From Candidatus Poribacteria bacterium (lineage in GTDB: Bacteria > Poribacteria > WGA-4E > PCPOR2b): DNA of 64,000 nucleotides. Made by a program: the position numbers and the translations under genes. Below the pieces are notes generated by a model, which had not been told where the DNA came from, did not search any database, and saw only the letters and a list, made by a program, of their open reading frames with translations. The DNA lies in contig JAPPKS010000013.1 of assembly GCA_028819845.1 (NCBI GenBank), positions 33,306-97,305 on the forward strand. Direction: 5' to 3'. Below are positions 1 to 10,061 of this stretch, in pieces (the stretch's first letter is position 1; every line of letters starts with the position of its first letter).

Positions 1-1330
1 AATCGAGTGGACCGAATATGTCCTTCGGGTCTAAAGTAGTGAAAGTCCCATCGCCATTATCGCGAATATCGTTGCCGCCCATAACCGAGCCACCGGTATG
101 CAGGAAGAAGTTCCAATGCGTGAAGCCGCGTCCTAACAACTGGGTTGGGTTTAAATCAACTGCCCATCCATGTCCGAACTCGTGCAACACGACACTCAAA
201 GTTGAAGTTGCGGAACCACTGACGTTTTCTAATGGATTGTCAGACCACACCTTTAAGTTTTTCATCACGAGAAAAGTTCTCAACCTGCCCTGACTCCCGT
301 AATCATCGGTATGATCGAATATCGGGAAAATGCCCTTGCCCGAATAGACGCTGCCAATTCCCAACACATCATTCATGACGGGCACTGCGAAGGCGAGCAC
401 ACCAAAGAGGTCCAAATCTGATTCAAAATTTGTAAAGAGAATTAAACTATCATAATCGTCGCCGTGGCTTTTATAAAACTCACGAGCAACATTCTGGATG
501 TTGACTGTAGCTTTGTCTACGAAAACTTCGGCGATGGCACCTGCTGATCCCTCAAGCGGCAAATCATCGGAATAGTCGACCAAAGCTGTCTGCAAGGCGT
601 CGTTAAGCCCCCCGGGAGATAATCCCACAAGTCCTGTTCGGACTCTAGACGATTCGAAACGGATGTCGATAACGCCTGTATCGAACAGAACTACCTGCAT
701 CGTAACTTGTGAGTCAATAGCTTCAAACGTCGGAACATTGAACCAAGTGATTGTAATTTGGCCCGGAGCATCTTTAACTTCAACTGCGGTTGCTTCTTCA
801 CTAAAGGGTACAGACGATCCAGGGTCCAAATCCGCATACAGCGCACTAATGCGAGGCGGTCCCCCCAAGAAGTTCTGCAAATCTCTAGCACGCGGATTGG
901 TGTCGCCTGTACCGAATGTCAAGTTTCCATCGGAGTTTACGAAGACGTCGGTATATGCTTGTCCGAAAAATGTGAACGGGAATCCGATGGCAATCTTTCT
1001 GCTGTCGTCATCGCTCAAATCCAACACCTGGCCGAAAACGGCTTCAAATTCAACCTCATCGGGTCTGGACACATCGTATGCTTCCACAGCATTGGGGGTA
1101 AATCGTAAACTGCTATTCGCTAAATCGAAAAAGTTTGTAGGTTGGACGAGGTGTTCGTTGCCCTGAATGACTACCACGTGCCCTACATCAGTGGATGTTG
1201 ATGGGAAGCTGACTTCTCGCGCAGCGTTTATTTTTAGTTGTTGATGCGGTGAATCACCCGGTCTTGCTTGGGTTTCTAGACAGACAAGGATTAAAAGTGT
1301 GGCGCTGAAAAGCGCTAGTCTTAACTTCAT
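1..1330 (-). CDS. Secreted protein with HExxH metallopeptidase motif, 3' end outside the window
   Basis: The frame opens at ATG 1330 and stays open to the window edge, giving 443 codons without a stop. The N-terminus (MKLRLALFSATLLILVCLE) is a typical signal peptide, so the protein is exported. Residues about 80-170 hold a segment with FTFFGQAYTDVFVNSDGNL, a beta-sandwich-like pattern common in secreted bacterial proteins. At residues 383-387 the sequence reads HEFGH, followed by GWAVDLNP. This is a zinc-metallopeptidase HExxH motif, with a possible third ligand downstream that cannot be assigned. The peptidase role is inferred from the motif alone; no family is firmly recognised. The gene is incomplete, so domains beyond residue 443 are unknown. 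Confidence 0.7.
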   Translation of the reverse strand, partial: MKLRLALFSATLLILVCLETQARPGDSPHQQLKINAAREVSFPSTSTDVGHVVVIQGNEHLVQPTNFFDLANSSLRFTPNAVEAYDVSRPDEVEFEAVFGQVLDLSDDDSRKIAIGFPFTFFGQAYTDVFVNSDGNLTFGTGDTNPRARDLQNFLGGPPRISALYADLDPGSSVPFSEEATAVEVKDAPGQITITWFNVPTFEAIDSQVTMQVVLFDTGVIDIRFESSRVRTGLVGLSPGGLNDALQTALVDYSDDLPLEGSAGAIAEVFVDKATVNIQNVAREFYKSHGDDYDSLILFTNFESDLDLFGVLAFAVPVMNDVLGIGSVYSGKGIFPIFDHTDDYGSQGRLRTFLVMKNLKVWSDNPLENVSGSATSTLSVVLHEFGHGWAVDLNPTQLLGRGFTHWNFFLHTGGSVMGGNDIRDNGDGTFTTLDPKDIFGPLD

Positions 1331-1835
1331 GAATGAATTCTTCCTTATTTTTTGCGGTTCATACAAGATTTGTTCCAAAGCAATCAGCCGTAGGTTCCAT
1401 TGCTAAATTCAGCCAAATCTTGACGTATTTGGTATAACGAGAAATCTTCCGTAAACCGAAATTTTCAATTCAACACTCTACTGCATACGCACATGGCGCG
1501 GCGGCACATTGCCTTATGCGAGGTCGTAAAAAATTGCAAACCATTATATTCCGCGATGCTAGAGATGTCAAGACGTTTTTCCATTGTGCAATTCAACCTT
1601 CAAGCATCATTCGGTGGGTAAGCGAACTTCATCTGAAGGAAAAGAGGGGCTTCACCGATGGAAAGCATGGCAACTGTAGATGGCGCCATTTACGTGAACG
1701 CTCTACATTCTCTTTTGATGCCGTACTTGAACGTTTGGTAAAGTTTGCAGGTAGGTACAACCTCGGTATCGGTAGATTGTGGTAGAGAGTGGAGGGAGTC
1801 TATGGTGGGTAATATGGAATTGGTTTAAGCGGGAC
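1331..1835. other. Intergenic gap, no supported gene
   Basis: This 505-base stretch separates the 5' end of the secreted HExxH gene from the 3' end of the Fpg/Nei pseudogene. A plus-strand frame at 1516-1785 is open for 89 codons, but it has no ribosome binding site and its composition does not look like coding sequence. No RNA gene or clear terminator was recognised. Confidence 0.5.
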
Positions 1836-2694
1836 TTATTTTAGCACTTGGCACTGAGGGCAGTAATATGTTGACCTCTGCTTTTGCACGATACGCTCAA
1901 TGGCAGATTTGCACGTTGGGCAGGGTTTACCCTCTTTCCCATATACATAGTGTAAACCTTGGGACTGTGCCGTACCAACAGCGGTTTGGTAATTGGCTAC
2001 GGTAACTCCATTTTGCTCAAAGGCACGTCTTAAAATTATACTGACTGACTGTCCCAAGCATTTCTTCTCTGAACTCGAGAGCTCATTTGCGAATGTGTTT
2101 GGGTCTAGTTTCGCTAAAAACAAAATTTCTGATTTATATACGTTACCTATTTCTGCAACCAGCCGTGAAGAAATTAGAATTTCTCCTAACGGCTTTGTCT
2201 GATTTATGGGCAAACTCAAAAGCTGTTCAAACTGCTCCTGAGGGAAGTGCTCTTGTAAACCGTTTATACCGAGGGTTTTCACGCTAGGAACTTGTTCCAA
2301 TAGTTCTTGCTCAGAGCTAAATACTTGAAACCGCCCAAAATTTCGCATATCATCAAAAATAGCTCTCATGCCGCCATCGAAATCCAAAACCACTTTCGCA
2401 TAGTTTGAGGGTATCTCACTTGACAGATCTTTTGCCGGTTTCTCAATGGTCCACACGCCGGTCATTCCAAGGTGGGCTAGCGCGAGAAAACGCTCGAACC
2501 ACCAGATTAGGAATTTTCCGCGGCGTTCGAGGCGTTCAAGGGTTTTTCTTTAGAAGTAAACCCAATTTGCCTTGTTGCTCTTGATAGCGTCGGTATTTTA
2601 AGGCTAGTGGGGTAAAAGCTACTTTCTGAAGTCGTTTTTTCTCAAGAACCAACAAATCGCGCCGGTGCCGCTCAACCTCAGGACCTTCAGGCAT
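1836..2694 (-). pseudogene. Fpg/Nei family DNA glycosylase, frameshifted
   Basis: Base-excision repair glycosylase/AP lyase. The start is ATG 2694, giving MPEGPEVERHRR, with the catalytic Pro2 and Glu3 typical of the family. The N-terminal frame runs to a stop near 2536. The rest (LERLERRGKFL... HLGMTGVW..., helix-two-turn-helix region, then the zinc finger CPTC...CPQC near the C-terminus) is in another frame, from about 2549 down to 1836. The two frames meet at a run of A on the coding strand (T5 at 2543-2547), a classic slippage site. Every domain of a full-length glycosylase is present, so this is either a recent single-base indel or an assembly error. The MPEGPE start favours a Nei-like or mixed Fpg/Nei subgroup; the exact substrate cannot be decided. 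Confidence 0.8.
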
Positions 2695-3124
2695 AATTTT
2701 TAATTTATTAGGAACGTTAATTGACTCTGGCACAGAAACATCTAACAAGCAGCACCTCCTCGTAGCTGCTTTTCTCATACACGCTCGTGGTAACTGGCCA
2801 GATTGAAATTGAGGTCGTCAGAAGCGGCGGGTTGAATGCTGCAGCGTTGGCGGAGACTACATTCTGCCAAATAACGTCTCGCTTAAAACATGGCAGTGAG
2901 CGGAGTAACTTCAAAAAAACCCGATGTCCGAGAAGAATTATAGTTTCTCGGCGGAAACTCTGCCTTCACAGAAGCGAAGAGAATCGCCCTGACTTTACGG
3001 GTTATTTCCGAAGATGAGGCATAATCCGACCTAGTCAAAAATTTTGCCGATTGTAAGACCGCCGCAAACCAGACTAAATCAACCCGTTAAAGGTTGTTCG
3101 ATCGATACAAAACTAAAATTGCGA
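2695..3124. other. Intergenic gap
   Basis: About 430 bases lie between glnB and the Fpg/Nei start. The frame of the Fpg N-terminus extends upstream to 2778, but MPEGPEVE at 2694 marks the true start. No other gene, hairpin with T-tract or RNA was recognised. Confidence 0.4.
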
Positions 3125-3469
<345 letters not shown>

Positions 3470-3506
3470 TTACTCCTTCGTCCAAAGCGATTTTGGTAAG
3501 TTTAGC

Positions 3507-3536
3507 AAGCCCCGATTCGTTTTCCAATCGGGGCTT
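3507..3536 (-). terminator. Stem-loop between glnA and glnB
   Basis: A perfect 11-bp inverted repeat (AAGCCCCGATT ... AATCGGGGCTT) with an 8-base loop lies 10 bases beyond the glnA stop codon. No strong T-tract follows on the minus strand, so it may be an attenuator or an RNA-processing and stability hairpin that lowers glnB relative to glnA. A full terminator is less likely. Confidence 0.6.
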
Positions 3537-3546
3537 GGGTTTCTGA

Positions 3547-4962
3547 TTAAATATCGTGGTAAAGATGGAATTCGTATGGATGTGGACGTAAATTAATCGC
3601 ATCGACTTCGTTTTCATGCTTATACGCTATCCACGAATCAATCACGTCCTGAGTAAACACATCACCTTTGAGGAGATACTCGTGATCGTCTTCCAAGGCG
3701 TCAAGTGCTTCCGACAAGGAACTTGGGGTGGAATCAATGGCAGCCATATCCTCCGGTTCGAGATCGTACAAATCTTTATCGACAGGATTTCCCGGGTGAA
3801 TCTTATTCTGGATTCCATCAAGGCCTGCCATCAGTAAGGCACTGAAAGCGAGATATGGATTGCAAGATGGATCTGGCGTTCGGAATTCAACGCGTTTTGC
3901 CTTCGGGTTCTTGTGATATATTGGGATTCGGACACATGCGCTTCGATTCCGTTGAGAATACGCAATATTGACGGGTGCTTCAAATCCCGGCACCAATCTT
4001 TTGTAAGAATTTGTCGTTGGTGCAATCAGCGCACATAATGATTGTGCGTGTTTGAGCAGCCCACCGATATAATATAACGCCGTTTCACTCAAAAGCGCAT
4101 AACCTTGCGCATCAAAGAAAATGTTTTGATTGTCCCTCCATAAACTCTGGTGGATGTGCATGCCCGAACCATTGTCTTCAAAGAGCGGCTTCGGCATAAA
4201 GGTTGCCGTCAGATTGTGTTCGCGAGCAGTGTTCTTGATGATGTATTTATACAGTGCCAGCTTATCGCCCATCCGTGCCAAGGTATCGTACCGCATGTCG
4301 ATTTCACCCTGTCCACCTGTACCTACTTCGTGATGATGAACCTCCACATCAATCCCGCATTCAATCATCTTGAGGATAATTTCAGAACGAACATCTTGCA
4401 GCGTATCGGATGGAGGTACCGGGAAATACCCTTCTTTATAACGGGGCTTGTATCCAAGATTAGGCCCTTCATCGCGTCCTGTATTCCAGCTTCCCTCGAC
4501 TGAATCGACAAAGTAATATCCCGAGTGATGATCTTGGCCATAACGGATATCATTTAGGAGATAAAACTCCGCTTCGGGCCCCCAGAAACTAGTGTCGGCA
4601 ATTCCTGTCGATTGTAAATATGCTTCCGCCTTCTGGGCGACGTGCCGTACATCGCGTGAATAACTTTCCAGCGTCACCGGATCCTTAATATTGCAGACAA
4701 GACTCAACGTATCAATCTTACAAGCTGGATCAACTATTGCTGTTGCAGGATCTGGAAAGAGCAGCATATCGCTTTCGTGAATCTGTTGAAACCCACGAAT
4801 ACTTGAACCATCAAAGCCTACGCCGTCTTCAAACAAATCTTCGGTTAATTCCGATATTGGCATCGAAAAGTGCTGCCACATACCTGGCAAATCCATGAAT
4901 TTGAAATCAACAATCTTCAGTTCCTTTTCTTTTGCAAAAGCAATCACTTCACTCGTTGTCAT
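3547..4962 (-). CDS. glnA: Glutamine synthetase type I
   Basis: Converts glutamate, ammonia and ATP to glutamine, the main ammonia assimilation step; dodecamer in the cytoplasm. It has 471 residues from ATG 4962, with GGAGG eight bases upstream. Family motifs are in place: the N-terminal FMDLPG and DGSSIRGFQ, the metal-site region FWGPEAEFYL, NGSGMHIHQS, the ATP/glutamate region SYKRLVPGFEAPV, and RNRSACVRIP. The loop DLYDLEPED near residue 397 keeps the tyrosine adenylylated in GSI-beta enzymes, so covalent control by an adenylyltransferase is likely. glnB follows on the same strand, which fits PII-dependent regulation. No sigma-54 promoter was recognised upstream. Confidence 0.97.
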   Translation of the reverse strand: MTTSEVIAFAKEKELKIVDFKFMDLPGMWQHFSMPISELTEDLFEDGVGFDGSSIRGFQQIHESDMLLFPDPATAIVDPACKIDTLSLVCNIKDPVTLESYSRDVRHVAQKAEAYLQSTGIADTSFWGPEAEFYLLNDIRYGQDHHSGYYFVDSVEGSWNTGRDEGPNLGYKPRYKEGYFPVPPSDTLQDVRSEIILKMIECGIDVEVHHHEVGTGGQGEIDMRYDTLARMGDKLALYKYIIKNTAREHNLTATFMPKPLFEDNGSGMHIHQSLWRDNQNIFFDAQGYALLSETALYYIGGLLKHAQSLCALIAPTTNSYKRLVPGFEAPVNIAYSQRNRSACVRIPIYHKNPKAKRVEFRTPDPSCNPYLAFSALLMAGLDGIQNKIHPGNPVDKDLYDLEPEDMAAIDSTPSSLSEALDALEDDHEYLLKGDVFTQDVIDSWIAYKHENEVDAINLRPHPYEFHLYHDI

Positions 4963-5441
4963 CAAAAATCCTCCGCAAATGATTCAGAAGTAGTGATAAA
5001 ATCAATTCTTAATTGAAACTGTCCGACGTTAATGAAACAGAATCAATCAGAGCAAACTAATACAGGGTTCTATGACTAAAATTTTCTTCGCCGGGTTGAG
5101 CGGCAATGACTACCAATTTAGAGATTTTGTAGACTTGATCTTAATTAAAATCAGGTAACGTTTACGCTATTTTCCCGACAGAAACATGGACAAATACTTG
5201 AAACATGAGCAAGTGTTATGCCAACTTTCAGAACAGATCGAGTTACCTGACGACAATTGCAAGCGAATAACTGAAATGTGTGATTCGAGACTTCACAATG
5301 CGTTGAAACCGTGTCCACCAAGTCACATCTACGCGACAGCACAATGCACCCACTAAAAATTTTTGAAAAATTGTTGCTGCTGAAAATTATAGCACTATTG
5401 CTTAAGGTTTCAGCATTCTGATCCGTTGCTGTAGTCGGCTG
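4963..5441. other. Intergenic gap upstream of glnA
   Basis: This 479-base stretch between dcd and glnA probably carries the glnA promoter near 5000-5160, where it is AT-rich. I could not pick out a convincing -35/-10 pair or an NtrC/sigma-54 site, and no gene is supported. Confidence 0.35.
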
Positions 5442-6017
5442 CTAACTGGTCAAATCTTCAACAAAACGACTTGCTTCCGGTTCAATCTGCCCTGCATATT
5501 TGTTCCCCGGTTTCTGGCGATATGGTACTTTTGCAGGGGAAGATAACATTTCAAACGTAAACGCGCAAATCCGCATGCCAGGATAGAGTCTAACTGGCAT
5601 GCGTCCAAGATTGCCAAGTTCTAAGGTTGCTGTACCGACCCAGCCGGGATCAAATAGTCCTGCGGTGCTGTGAACAATAATGCCGATTCGACCAATGCTG
5701 CTTCTCCCTTCCAGCCGCGCCATCACGTCGTCTGCCAGTTCAAGGGTTTCGAGCGTCGCAGCAAGGACAAATTCATCCGGCTGTACGGTAAATGCCTCTC
5801 CGTCAGGCACCTCAACTTTGTGCATCAATCCATTAATGTCAATCCCAGATTGGAAATCAATATATGGATATTTGCTATGTTCAAATACACGAAATGTATT
5901 TCCCAACCTAAAATCAACAGAACAGGAACCCAAGTGTTTCGTGAGGTCCGGAGCAGGCGTAATTTTGATTTTCCCTTTCTCCAAATATCTTAAGATATCC
6001 TGATCCGATAGAACCAT
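5442..6017 (-). CDS. dcd: dCTP deaminase
   Basis: Deaminates dCTP to dUTP in thymidylate biosynthesis; some relatives also hydrolyse dUTP to dUMP. It has 191 residues. The family core is visible: MVLSDQDILRYLEKG at the start, SVDFRLGNTFRVF, the nucleotide-binding EGRSSIGRIGI, and HSTAGLFDPGW followed by TATLELGN with the catalytic glutamate. The HSTAGLFDPGW form resembles the archaeal-type group, which includes bifunctional dCTP deaminase/dUTPases; monofunctional or bifunctional activity cannot be decided here. AGAGG precedes ATG 6017. The gene stands alone in its strand run. Confidence 0.93.
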   Translation of the reverse strand: MVLSDQDILRYLEKGKIKITPAPDLTKHLGSCSVDFRLGNTFRVFEHSKYPYIDFQSGIDINGLMHKVEVPDGEAFTVQPDEFVLAATLETLELADDVMARLEGRSSIGRIGIIVHSTAGLFDPGWVGTATLELGNLGRMPVRLYPGMRICAFTFEMLSSPAKVPYRQKPGNKYAGQIEPEASRFVEDLTS

Positions 6018-6593
6018 TAGTGTACCTCTGTATCAGCCGGTGCATCAACTGCGTGTCGATTATCCAAAAAAACTCGGTGGCCACCTTTAGATATTTTACG
6101 CTATTGAACTCCTGGCTAAATAAACAATGAGCATTAAACCCACTTTACGGCACGATAAGACTTAATTGCAATGCCGATTTCGAAGATTGTAGGCATGCTT
6201 TCACTCGGAAAACTGAGTGGATTAGAAACACATTTACGACGTTTTTATCATTATATCAAATTTTAAAGCAAGTGTCACGTTTTTTTAATCGAAGAGAAAA
6301 CACAAACTATTATCATCTATAACGATCTATGGGTTATGAAGTTTAGGTGAATTGGTAATGATAAAGATGGAAGGTTGGGATAGAACGAATGGAGTTCTTT
6401 CACCCTTATTGAAGGCCGCGCTCGATTGGCGTTTGGGATAATATGAAACTCTGCTCCAGGAATTATTCATCACCTTTCCAAGGATCTTCTACCTTTTCGC
6501 TGTACATTATATCGAAGCTGTGATAGACTTTTTTAATCTTTCAGAACAACTAGATTCGTCACGACAATCTCCGAAGTTTTTGGGAGGCAACCG
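6018..6593. other. Intergenic divergent region
   Basis: A 576-base gap between the divergent dcd and dehydrogenase genes, so both promoters should lie here. The 6240-6330 part is very AT-rich. A short AAAAAACTCGGT motif at 6067 matches the core of the hairpin at 61010-61040. No gene is supported. Confidence 0.35.
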
Positions 6594-7487
<894 letters not shown>

Positions 7488-8324
7488 GAAGAAAAAATTT
7501 ATCCCGGAACGCGATGGCTGTGCAGTGCACGCATTTTGCTTTTATATTTTCTCCCGTGTGTTTACCGAATGAAGTTGCCGATCTGAGGTTCATCCAAAAC
7601 ACCGCCCCCATTGAATTCCCGCAGTAGCAAGAGACCGTCCAATTGAATCTCGCAGAGACCGCCGAATTTAAGTATTTTTGACCTGATCAATTCGGTTATT
7701 TGAAACGTTCATCTCGACACAAGATTTCCTTCATTTCGGTTACACGTCAAGCTGTTCTCAATTCGGGCTGAGAACTGTCCAAGAAATGATTTGCCCCTAA
7801 TTTTTTGGACGACATCTTATCGGTATTAAGAACGTACCTATAATTTTGACTTGCTAGTTGTTGAGTTTACGGTATTGCCAGTTTAGCGTCAAAGAGCAAT
7901 CATACCTGCTCCATTTCCCGACGGATTTTTGCATTACACTTGGATTTGGAACGGAGTTAGAAACCGTTCCGAGACAGACCTTGCAAATCGCCAAAAGGGT
8001 AATGATAAGCACTCTACCTCTCTTTTCCGCCCATTCTCACTGTTGCTTAACCGAGAGACGAGGTAGCTCGATGCTTTTTTAAATAGATGGGGCCTGCCAC
8101 AATTTGCCGCCGAGATGCTTCAGCTCAGCGACGTGTACATTGGATGCACTTTGGTGATATTTTTTCCAAGGGAAAAGAGAGTTATGGCGATATCACATTC
8201 ATCAATGGGACGGCGGCTTCTTTCATGTTTCTTAGGATGTTTCTAGTATTGATTGATATAGGGATTTGTGTTAAAATGGCGGTCTGCAAAGAAGTGAAGG
8301 GTGTATATCTTGAGAAGGAATAAC
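7488..8324. other. Long intergenic gap upstream of the AtuA operon
   Basis: An 837-base stretch. Short plus-strand frames at 7858-8082 and 8087-8323 have no ribosome binding sites and no recognisable similarity, and were not accepted as genes. The gap is AT-rich in places and holds the candidate promoter at 8249-8277. It may contain regulatory sites or degraded sequence that I cannot identify. Confidence 0.4.
8249..8277 (+). promoter_or_regulatory. Candidate sigma-70 promoter of the AtuA operon
   Basis: TTGATT at 8249-8254 and TAAAAT at 8272-8277 are separated by 17 bases, and the pair lies about 50 bases upstream of the AtuA start at 8325. Spacing and position are right, but the match to consensus is only moderate. 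Confidence 0.35.
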
Positions 8325-9689
8325 ATGGCACCGAGGAAGAAACTGTTAAAATTGGGAGGCGGCTCGGCCTGTCCGGGGGAAAGGATTGAGCCAGCGGTAG
8401 AACTAGTCGAAAAGGGCGGGATTGACTACATTGTGTTTGATTCCCTTTCAGAGAGTGAGATGCTAGCTTTTGAAAGACACAAATTGAGCCACCCTGATGA
8501 GGGATTCGATATTTACACGGAAAGACGGCTCAGGGCAATCTGGCCCATTTGCGCCCGCAAAGGGATAAAAATTATAGGCAACATGGGAGCCGCAAATCCC
8601 AAAGCGGCGCAGGATTTGGCGATTAGGGTGGCACGAGAATTAGGGCTTGGCGGTGTGAAGGTTGCTGTGGTATTAGGTGATGATGTTCTTTCGCTCGTCA
8701 AAGACCTCGATCTGAAGGTTAACGAGACTGAAAAGAGGATCAGTGAATTCGGCGACAGACTCATTGCGGCGCATGCCTACATACCCGCGGACCCTGTCGT
8801 GGAGGCTCTTGAAGCCGGGGCAGATCTCGTTATGACGGGAAGGGTCGGCGATGCTTCATTGTACCTAGCGCCGATGATTTTTGAATTTGGCTGGCGTGAG
8901 GATGAGTGGGATTCATTCGCCAAGGGCATTATACTAGGGCACCTGTTTGAGTGCGCTGGACAGTTGACCGGCGGATATTTTGCAGATCCGCCTTACAAGG
9001 TTGTTCCCAATCTTTATCGCTTGGGTTTCCCCATCGCTGAGGTCGCCCCAAATGGCGATGCCATTATAACGAAAGTTCCGGGAAGCGGAGGGCTCGTGAG
9101 TCCGGCTACTTGTGCGGAGCAGATGTTATACGAGGTCGGCGACCCGACCAGATACATTGAGGCGGATGTAATCTCGGATTTTAGTGATATGGGTTTTGAG
9201 CAGATTGGTCCCGATAGAGTTGCAATCACCGGTGTTATCAAGGGAAACCCCAAACCCGAATTGCTGAAGGTCAACTTAGGCGTCAAAGACGGGTATAGAG
9301 CGGAAGGTACAATTTTCTACGCAGGCCCCGGTGCCTACGAAAGGGCTAAACTAGCTGCGGATATCATCAAAAAGCGGTTGGAGTTGATTTCACATCTGAA
9401 GGCGGATGCGTTACGGTTCGACCTGTTGGGAATCAATTCACTGTATGGCTCCTCCGATGAAAAACCAGAAACTGTTCCGTGGGAAGTGGGGCTTCGCGTT
9501 GCAGGTAGAACTCGAGAAAGCGCTGAAGCTTGGAAGATAATGCATGAGATAGAGACAATTGACAACAACGGTCCAGCTGCCATTGGCCGCGGTTTAAGGA
9601 AAGAGGACGTTACTGAGATTCTTGGTTACTATTCAACGTTCATACCGCGGGTTAAGGTTAAGACTGAAGTCTTGATTGAGGAGGCATAG
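8325..9689 (+). CDS. AtuA family protein, main domain (DUF1446)
   Basis: Related to AtuA of acyclic terpene utilisation in Pseudomonas, whose exact reaction is not settled. It has 454 residues from ATG 8325, with AAGGA just upstream. Family traits are the glycine-rich start (LKLGGGSACPGER), KIIGNMGAANP, LEAGADLVMTGRVGDASLYLAP and LFECAGQLTGGYF. As I recall, most AtuA proteins continue into a small C-terminal domain on the same chain. Here the chain stops at 9689 and that domain is a separate gene starting three bases later, so the two products probably form one complex. First gene of a run with a flavin monooxygenase and flavin reductase. Confidence 0.85.
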   Translation: MAPRKKLLKLGGGSACPGERIEPAVELVEKGGIDYIVFDSLSESEMLAFERHKLSHPDEGFDIYTERRLRAIWPICARKGIKIIGNMGAANPKAAQDLAIRVARELGLGGVKVAVVLGDDVLSLVKDLDLKVNETEKRISEFGDRLIAAHAYIPADPVVEALEAGADLVMTGRVGDASLYLAPMIFEFGWREDEWDSFAKGIILGHLFECAGQLTGGYFADPPYKVVPNLYRLGFPIAEVAPNGDAIITKVPGSGGLVSPATCAEQMLYEVGDPTRYIEADVISDFSDMGFEQIGPDRVAITGVIKGNPKPELLKVNLGVKDGYRAEGTIFYAGPGAYERAKLAADIIKKRLELISHLKADALRFDLLGINSLYGSSDEKPETVPWEVGLRVAGRTRESAEAWKIMHEIETIDNNGPAAIGRGLRKEDVTEILGYYSTFIPRVKVKTEVLIEEA

Positions 9690-9692
9690 CTC

Positions 9693-10013
9693 ATGGGGAA
9701 GGTCCAGTTGAGAGAAATCTGTCACGCAAGGTCCGGGGATAAGGGGAATACCGCGAACATCGGTCTGATTGTATATGATGAACAACACTATGAATTGATT
9801 AAAAGAGAAGTAACCGCAGAACGGGTCAAGGTGTTTTTCAAAGGAACTGTGAAGGGCGAAGTGGAGAGATACGAACTGCCTCGGATGGGCGCACTCAACT
9901 TTGTGCTGCATCAGGCGTTGGATGGTGGATCCACCCGAACTCTCTCGTTCGATGTTTGTGGAAAAGCGCTGAGTTCCGTACTTTTAAGTCTTATAATTGA
10001 AACTTCGGTTTAA
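9693..10013 (+). CDS. AtuA C-terminal (ferredoxin-fold-like) domain as a separate protein
   Basis: A 106-residue protein matching the C-terminal portion of AtuA proteins. Conserved stretches are LREICHARSGDKGNTANIGL at the start, LIKREVTAERV, and VERYELPRMGALNFVL. Its ribosome binding site (GAGGAGG) lies inside the last codons of the preceding gene, and only three bases separate the two, so translation is probably coupled. It should pair with the main AtuA domain. A close paralogue lies at 39657-39983 with no partner beside it. The biochemical role of this domain is not known to me. Confidence 0.85.
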   Translation: MGKVQLREICHARSGDKGNTANIGLIVYDEQHYELIKREVTAERVKVFFKGTVKGEVERYELPRMGALNFVLHQALDGGSTRTLSFDVCGKALSSVLLSLIIETSV

Positions 10014-10061
10014 CCCGCATTAAATGGAATCACCAAGCTTTATGCTATGGGAGGTACAGCA

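Noticed and set aside
1516..1785. 89-codon plus-strand frame
   Set aside because: No ribosome binding site, no family resemblance and odd residue composition in an otherwise empty gap.
7858..8323. Two short plus-strand frames before the AtuA gene
   Set aside because: Poor starts, no recognisable product, and the second runs into the promoter and leader of the real gene.
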